Below, one piece after another: positions 59,758 to 64,000 of a DNA stretch of 64,000 nucleotides (within the stretch, counting starts at the first letter, position 1; each line of letters begins with the position of its first letter). The stretch covers positions 168,069,975-168,133,974 of the forward strand of contig OZ038378.1 of the NCBI GenBank assembly GCA_964036045.1, read 5' to 3'. The position numbers were made by a program, and so were the translations under genes. This DNA comes from Eutreptiella sp. 'Long Island Sound 2002' (taxonomy: Eukaryota; Euglenozoa; Euglenophyceae; Eutreptiales; Eutreptiaceae). The notes under the pieces are model-generated. The model did no database searches, was not told where the DNA came from, and saw nothing but the letters and a program-made list of their open reading frames with translations.

Positions 59758-60339
59758 TAAAGCATTGAGCACCAAGGGCTACGTGTTCCATCAAACATGA
59801 ATAAGGGAGCTTAGGTACGCCGTTCCGTTCCATTCCGCATGAAATCCCAGAATACCACCCCCCCTTGGAACGGTTGGTACGGAATGGTTTAGAGCCCCCC
59901 CCCCCCCCCCCCCTGAACTGTTCCGTACTGGTGTTACACGACTCAACCAGATGGACGTGTTAGAAAACCGGCTCAGGAGGCGGAGCATGGAACAACACAA
60001 CAACACAACAACACAACACAACACGGGAGTGTACGACGCAAGCGTATGCAATGCAAGAATCAAAAGAATATCAATTGTCCATGAGGTAGCATAGCGTGAA
60101 AACGTGGCTTGTGGTGTCCAGTTGCTGCCATACACAAACAAACATGCATGTCCTGCACCCTTCGCCCACATGCACCCAAAATTTGTTTCCACGTTGGCAT
60201 GCACGCATTCCATCCATGCACCCAACCTTTCACGTTGCAGCTAACACTTGTAGCGGATAGTTACCTCTGGGACACAACCACTGATGCACACATGCATGAA
60301 AAACAGGGTATGCATACATCACATGTTCATGGCCTGTCG
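59758..60339. other. Non-coding, with a 19-C run
   Basis: Nothing gene-like is seen. A run of 19 C lies at 59,895-59,913 between short sequences related in inverted sense (GGTACGGAA-type and TTCCGTACTG), and (AACAC)-rich microsatellite appears at about 59,992-60,022. Confidence 0.5.
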
Positions 60340-60401
60340 CAACAAGGGAATGGGCGCCGGTGGAGCTCGCGCAGCGAGCTCCCGGCGCCCTTCCCTTGTT
60401 G
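60340..60401. repeat. Imperfect foldback next to the second gap
   Basis: CAACAAGGGAA... at 60,340 pairs with ...TTCCCTTGTTG ending at 60,401. The arms are about 28-31 bp with a few mismatches and bulges around a GCA loop. The GC-rich stem ends 30 bp before the N run. Confidence 0.8.
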
Positions 60402-60431
60402 CTCCCGGTGCAAGCCCACTTGCGCTCGCCC

Positions 60432-60631
60432 NNNNNNNNNNNNNNNNNNNNNNNNNNNNNNNNNNNNNNNNNNNNNNNNNNNNNNNNNNNNNNNNNNNNN
60501 NNNNNNNNNNNNNNNNNNNNNNNNNNNNNNNNNNNNNNNNNNNNNNNNNNNNNNNNNNNNNNNNNNNNNNNNNNNNNNNNNNNNNNNNNNNNNNNNNNNN
60601 NNNNNNNNNNNNNNNNNNNNNNNNNNNNNNN
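60432..60631. other. Scaffold gap, 200 N
   Basis: Exactly 200 N, the same placeholder size as the first gap. A hairpin lies on the left and a pentanucleotide microsatellite on the right, either of which could have stopped assembly. Confidence 1.
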
Positions 60632-60793
60632 CAACACAACGCAACACGACACGAAAAAAACACAGAACACAACAGAAAAACCACAACACAACACAACACA
60701 ACACAACACAACACAACACAACACAACACAACACAACACAACACAACACAACACAACACAACACAACACAACACAACACAACACAACACAACA
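60632..60793 (+). repeat. (CAACA)n microsatellite
   Basis: An interrupted start (60,632-60,682) is followed by about 22 uninterrupted copies of a five-base CAACA-type unit to 60,793. Its true length may be larger because it abuts the gap. The Cys/Val- and Asn/Thr-repeat frames across it are meaningless. Confidence 0.95.
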
Positions 60794-61800
60794 TAGGTTG
60801 TTGCGACCTGCTCGCCTTGATTGACTTTGTAACATCACAAGGTGCACCTGAAGCAATTTTTTTTTTGAAGATGTTGAATTGGTTATTGCTGACAAGGGAG
60901 GCAGGCCTGCAACAACACCAGAAAAGACTGTTCACTGGACCATAAGCAGAAGTGAAACAGTGACACAGCGAGGGATCATTGTGCAGTGCCCCGGACGGTT
61001 ATACCTACACCCTTGCCCCTCTCTTGCAACCTATATGCACGGGCACACACCATCACCTCAGAGGACGGCGAAGCAGGTTAGCCTACACACGTTTTTAGGC
61101 GCCATCAGCAAAGGGCAGGGGGTTAGTACAGCACTGAAAAAACACTCGGCCTGAGCACTGCATGTCACACAAGCAATTCATGCATTTCTTTTGCCTTGTA
61201 CATTGCCAGGCTTTTTGTCAAGGAAATTCATGGATGATTGCCTTCCATTTTGCTTGTCACAAAATAGTATCCAGTATTGGGTGTCCTTTGGAACAATACT
61301 TGATCTCAACAACAACAACAACAACAACAACAGAGCAAAGAAATTTCTCCAACGGCCATAACCTGTGGGGAGTAGTACATTGATGAATCCCTTGGTGACA
61401 AGACATGCTCCAATGTATCTCCACCGGTTGGCAATACACATGTAGGCAAAACCACGGTATGTCACTGTCCATTGCAGAATGAGTCTATCAACTCCCAAAA
61501 TGTGTACACATGTAGCCGCCCACAATGATTTCTTTGACACATTTTTGAGCACACTCATGCAAAATCGCTGTTTGCTCTTTGGACAAACAAGACCTTGTTT
61601 AGCTCAGGGAATCGGGTGGCGAGCAAAGTGGTCAACTTGTACACTTATGGGCCACATGCCTCTCACCTTGGACATCTTTGTCTGTTGTTGCAACCCAATT
61701 ATCACCTTTAATGTAAAGTAACAAACCACACAAAGACACAGGCTACTCATAGCACAAGATGAGAAGCGTGATTAAGCAGTGGGGCCTCCAATCTATCCTT
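60794..61800. other. Non-coding, (CAA)8 at 61,308-61,331
   Basis: Moderate-GC sequence without a convincing gene. A CAA trinucleotide repeat of eight copies lies at 61,308-61,331. No RNA gene recognised. Confidence 0.5.
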
Positions 61801-61825
61801 TTTATATCCGTGGCATAGGCCAGAG

Positions 61826-61911
61826 GATATCCGCAGATATCCGTGGTATATGACCCGGGATATCGCAGCGGTGATATCCCGGGTTATATACCACGGATAT
61901 CAGCGGATATC
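61826..61911. repeat. 39-bp inverted repeat of GATATC/CCCGGG blocks
   Basis: Arms at 61,826-61,864 and 61,873-61,911 match at 37 of 39 positions around an 8-base loop. Both arms are built from GATATCC, GTGGTATA and CCCGGG blocks, each itself close to a palindrome, so several alternative hairpins are possible. Confidence 0.93.
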
Positions 61912-62061
61912 CCGGGTCAACTCCCCCAAAACTCAAACGCGACCAAATTCAGTCCAGTTAAAGCAGAGAAGAAACGAAAGGAACCGATACCCTCTCCATC
62001 CTCTGCAAGGATTACCATTGATCTCACTGCGGAGGAGGAGTATGCCGACACAATTGAGTGA
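61843..62061 (+). CDS. Possible exon with SUMO-interacting-like motif (hypothetical)
   Basis: The first 25 codons come from the palindrome and are unlikely to be coding. The remainder has the charge pattern of a nuclear linker: a basic AEKKRKEP stretch and then ITIDLTAEEE, which fits a SUMO-interacting motif (hydrophobic core followed by acids). The frame stops at 62,061. No domain is recognised and the true start is unknown. Confidence 0.25.
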   Translation: MVYDPGYRSGDIPGYIPRISADIPGQLPQNSNATKFSPVKAEKKRKEPIPSPSSARITIDLTAEEEYADTIE

Positions 62062-62180
62062 GAGGAAACCATCCACATATGAGCTCAATGAGAAGGAGAG
62101 CATTGTATATGGTGTGAGATCTCCGTTTTCGTGTATGGGCAGCCCCGGCAACACCTGCCAAGGCCCCAATTAGTCAGGAT

Positions 62181-62396
62181 TTGTCAGCTATTCCATCACC
62201 ATTTGCCCAGGCCATGTTTGAAGAGCAACCCCCAAAAAAGGTGAAAAAGGAAGTGCAGGTGAAAAAGGAAATGCAATGCTTCCGTTGTGATTATCCCATC
62301 AAGAAGAATGCATGGGGGGTGCCCACGGTCGCAGACGGTCGCAGGCGGTCGCAGGCGCTGAAGATGCCCCTTTTTTGGCCAAAACCCCCCTTTTGA
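62181..62396 (+). CDS. Possible exon with VKKE motifs and a CxxC (hypothetical)
   Basis: Codons 1-48 look coding: a Lys-rich segment with two VKKE motifs (matching the SUMO acceptor consensus) and MQCFRCDYPIKKNAWG, where Cys-x2-Cys could be half of a zinc ligand set. From about 62,318 the frame runs into a 10-bp repeat and then low-complexity sequence, so the real exon probably ends near there. It may belong with the possible exon just upstream. Confidence 0.3.
   Translation: MSAIPSPFAQAMFEEQPPKKVKKEVQVKKEMQCFRCDYPIKKNAWGVPTVADGRRRSQALKMPLFWPKPPF
62326..62357 (+). repeat. 10-bp tandem repeat (CGGTCGCAGG), about 3 copies
   Basis: Three consecutive copies of the decamer follow GGGTGCCCA. The same decamer forms 4.5 copies at 63,736-63,780, there followed by TGGGCACCCCCATG, so the flanking GGGTGCCCA block is in the opposite orientation relative to the decamers. 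Confidence 0.9.
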
Positions 62397-62737
62397 GGGC
62401 TCCACGCAAGTGTACTATGGGTTGTGACCCCTCTACGCACATATTTTCTCATGCTCTTTGCCATGAAACTACTTTTCACCACATCTTATTTTTAACCGAA
62501 AAAACCGTTTTTGCACCTGAAAGTAACGGTTGCATAGGCAGATGACGTCATGATGATGAAAAAAATGATGATGTTAATGTTGCAGTGCTGTCATGCATGG
62601 GCAAAACTGCCTGACATTGCGGGGTTGCGGTACGCCAGTGGCGGTCTCTGTCTTGATTCCACTGAATGCAGTCCACAGCTCTATGAACGGGAGGGAGGGA
62701 GCGGGGCATGTGCCGGTGTTGAGCGCATGCCCCCGGG

Positions 62738-62749
62738 CATATATATAAG
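62738..62749 (+). promoter_or_regulatory. Possible TATA box
   Basis: CATATATATAAG is a good TATA-like element in otherwise mixed sequence, upstream of the 63-bp tandem duplication and the possible gene at 63.3-63.9 kb. No start-site evidence. Confidence 0.2.
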
Positions 62750-62827
62750 TGCATATATTCTGGCTGTTCCCATGCTGTGCCGGTGTCATGACACGTGTAG
62801 AGATGTGCATCGCTGTAGCCTAATACG

Positions 62828-62945
62828 TGTGCATGGCCAGGGCCTGCCTGAGACGCCCCACAGGTGAGTGCAATACGGAGGCTAGGGACATGTGCATGGC
62901 CTGGGCCTGCCTGAATCGCCCCACACGTGAGTGCATCGCCGTGGC
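62828..62945 (+). repeat. 63-bp tandem duplication
   Basis: TGTGCATGGCC at 62,828 and 62,891 begins two copies of a 63-bp unit that share a GCCTGCCTGA block, CGCCCCACA and GTGAGTGCA. Each copy contains a GGTGAGTG or CGTGAGTG donor-like sequence. Confidence 0.85.
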
Positions 62946-63340
62946 CAGGTACAAGGGCATACAAGGGCACACAAGCATATCCCCGCCACAAACACACACC
63001 ACAAGCCTCGAGATCACACCGTAAGTAAACGGCACGGTACGGAGCCACGACACACACGGTGCAGAGTCGAGGGTAAGTTAGTATTACCACGAGGAACACG
63101 GACAGGTACAGCCCCAACAAGCTGTAGAGAGTACTAGAAAGTCGGGGTGTGCAGGTACAGAAAGCAATGCATACACAAGTGATCAGGCGGACGGCCACAT
63201 GTGTGCCCCCGTTTGTGAGTGCATATATGCCATTGCCATGCACTGCTTGCACAGTCTCTTGAATGTTCAATTGAAAAAAGTGCTCTTGGTGCTTCGTCCC
63301 GTATAGCTATTGATTCGTTCCTTTTATTTTGTTGCGTTTT

Positions 63341-63441
63341 GTAAGAAGATCTAAACGTCTTTTTATTTGCTTTTATTTCATTTTTTTTGCATTTATTTTT
63401 TTTATTTATTTGTTTATTTTTATTTTTATGTTTTCATTTAG
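63341..63441 (+). other. Candidate 101-bp spliceosomal intron
   Basis: GTAAGA at 63,341 is a strong 5' splice site. A long T-rich tract (63,358-63,438) then leads into TTTCATTTAG ending at 63,441, a strong 3' splice site, followed 13 bp later by an ATG that opens a protein-like frame. Strand and boundaries are inferred from sequence only. Confidence 0.5.
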
Positions 63442-63454
63442 GAATTTGTATCCC

Positions 63455-63820
63455 ATGGCTCCCAAGGAGAGTATTCAACACAAGAGACAAAAGGAGAAGG
63501 AAAAACGCCAAAGGGAGGAACAAGAGGCCCAAGACATCTTGAAGTCGGGCCGCTTTGTTATCACTCAGGAGCGGGAAGATTTGGTGGCGGAACTTGCTCG
63601 TGGGACGATGGGGGCTAAAGGACCAAATTTGGACACTTGGAGGGACGGAGGGAGGGAGGCCGGGTGGGCTGGAGGGAGTGGGGGAGGGAGTGTATGGGTT
63701 ATGCCATCCGTAGACGTGTACGAAAATTTTCTTAAGCGGTCGCAGGCGGTCGCAGGCGGTCGCAGGCCGTCGCAGGCGGTGGGCACCCCCATGTGGTGGC
63801 CAACGACCTGTCACATGTGA
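63455..63820 (+). CDS. Hypothetical Lys/Glu-rich protein, 5' exon
   Basis: From the ATG at 63,455 the frame starts MAPKESIQHKRQKEKEKRQR and continues as a charged helix to about residue 50, then becomes Gly-rich. It then crosses the 10-bp repeat at 63,736-63,780 and stops at 63,818-63,820. The segment up to about 63,735 looks coding. Downstream, a PHD-like zinc-finger signature lies in a different frame, so the listed C-terminal 28 codons are probably not the real protein. No family recognised. Confidence 0.4.
   Translation: MAPKESIQHKRQKEKEKRQREEQEAQDILKSGRFVITQEREDLVAELARGTMGAKGPNLDTWRDGGREAGWAGGSGGGSVWVMPSVDVYENFLKRSQAVAGGRRPSQAVGTPMWWPTTCHM
63736..63780 (+). repeat. 10-bp tandem repeat (GCGGTCGCAG), 4.5 copies
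   Basis: The decamers lie inside the open frame that begins at 63,455. One copy differs by a single base (GCCGTCGCAG). A ten-base unit changes reading frame with every copy gained or lost. Confidence 0.93.
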
Positions 63821-63925
63821 CATTTGCCATGCGGTGTATCATATGTCTTGTGCCAAGCTCAGTTTCCTCCGAAGCATGGTTCCTGGGCCTGCGAATCTTG
63901 TGTCACCGAAATGATTGGCTCCCAA
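63780..63925 (+). pseudogene. PHD-type zinc-finger signature, broken by a frameshift
   Basis: One frame reads CGGQRPVTCDICHAVYHMSC (from 63,792), matching the second half of a PHD finger (C-x2-C-x4-H-x2-C). About 15 bases later another frame reads PPKHGSWACESC, matching the closing W-x-C-x2-C. The two halves are one frame apart near 63,860, so the finger is disrupted here or the base sequence has an error. PHD fingers usually bind histone tails. The window ends shortly after. Confidence 0.4.
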
Positions 63926-64000
63926 CAGACCATCTATATGTGCCTAAATGTTCCATGGTTGTAGGGAGCTTGATTGAAGCTCTGCGAAACAAAGCTCATT

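Noticed and set aside
58520-59800. Cys/Val-rich frames of 250-430 codons
   Set aside because: They are translations of the 60/65-bp monomer array; all three frames are open because the monomers lack stops.
60230-60945. Frames crossing the second gap and the CAACA repeat
   Set aside because: They consist mainly of N-derived unknown residues and pentanucleotide-repeat translation.

Overview
This is a eukaryotic nuclear scaffold. It has long non-coding stretches, non-LTR retrotransposon remains, a candidate spliceosomal intron, extensive satellite DNA and two scaffold gaps of exactly 200 N. The only well-supported cellular gene is an uninterrupted 2.5-kb class III nucleotidyl cyclase with GAF and PAS modules (4,089-6,590, minus), a type common in algae and other protists and similar to cyanobacterial CyaB-type enzymes. 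I would guess a unicellular or simple alga/protist but cannot name the lineage.

Layout. 1-4,088: no gene; a 53-bp direct repeat and a degenerate minisatellite. 4,089-6,590: adenylate cyclase. 6,591-8,040: nothing recognised. 8,041-10,800: an old, diverged 85-bp satellite whose orientation flips near 10,200. About 11,500-59,760: remains of a GC-rich non-LTR retroelement on the minus strand, with 60/65-bp monomers at both ends, an RNase H domain, a C-terminal Cys/His finger, and a downstream His/Pro-rich zinc-finger ORF. 15,900-55,519: a large insertion inside that retroelement. 59,760-64,000: microsatellites, a second gap, a long AT/GC palindrome, and short possible exons with a PHD-like zinc finger.

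Main result. The 39-kb block of homogeneous 85-bp satellite is not simply next to the retroelement; it splits it. The first three acidic residues of one RNase H domain lie at 55.8-55.6 kb and the last at 15.77 kb, on the same strand, in the right order and with normal RNase H spacing once the insert is ignored. The insert is bounded by a 9-bp direct repeat (GATTCGAGC at 15,891-15,899 and 55,520-55,528) and has similar ends in inverted orientation (GTCCTTA core). This looks like a Mutator-like (9-bp target duplication) DNA element that carries a satellite array and a fragment of a SAP-domain gene.

Assembly caveat. The array left of the gap at 31,054-31,253 (16.49-31.05 kb) and the array right of it (31.25-45.81 kb) are the same sequence at a near-constant offset of about 14,758-14,764 bp, and small indels cluster on both sides of the gap. 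The likeliest reading is two overlapping contig ends that were not merged. The real array is then about 24 kb (about 284 units) rather than the 38.7 kb (about 455 units) shown.
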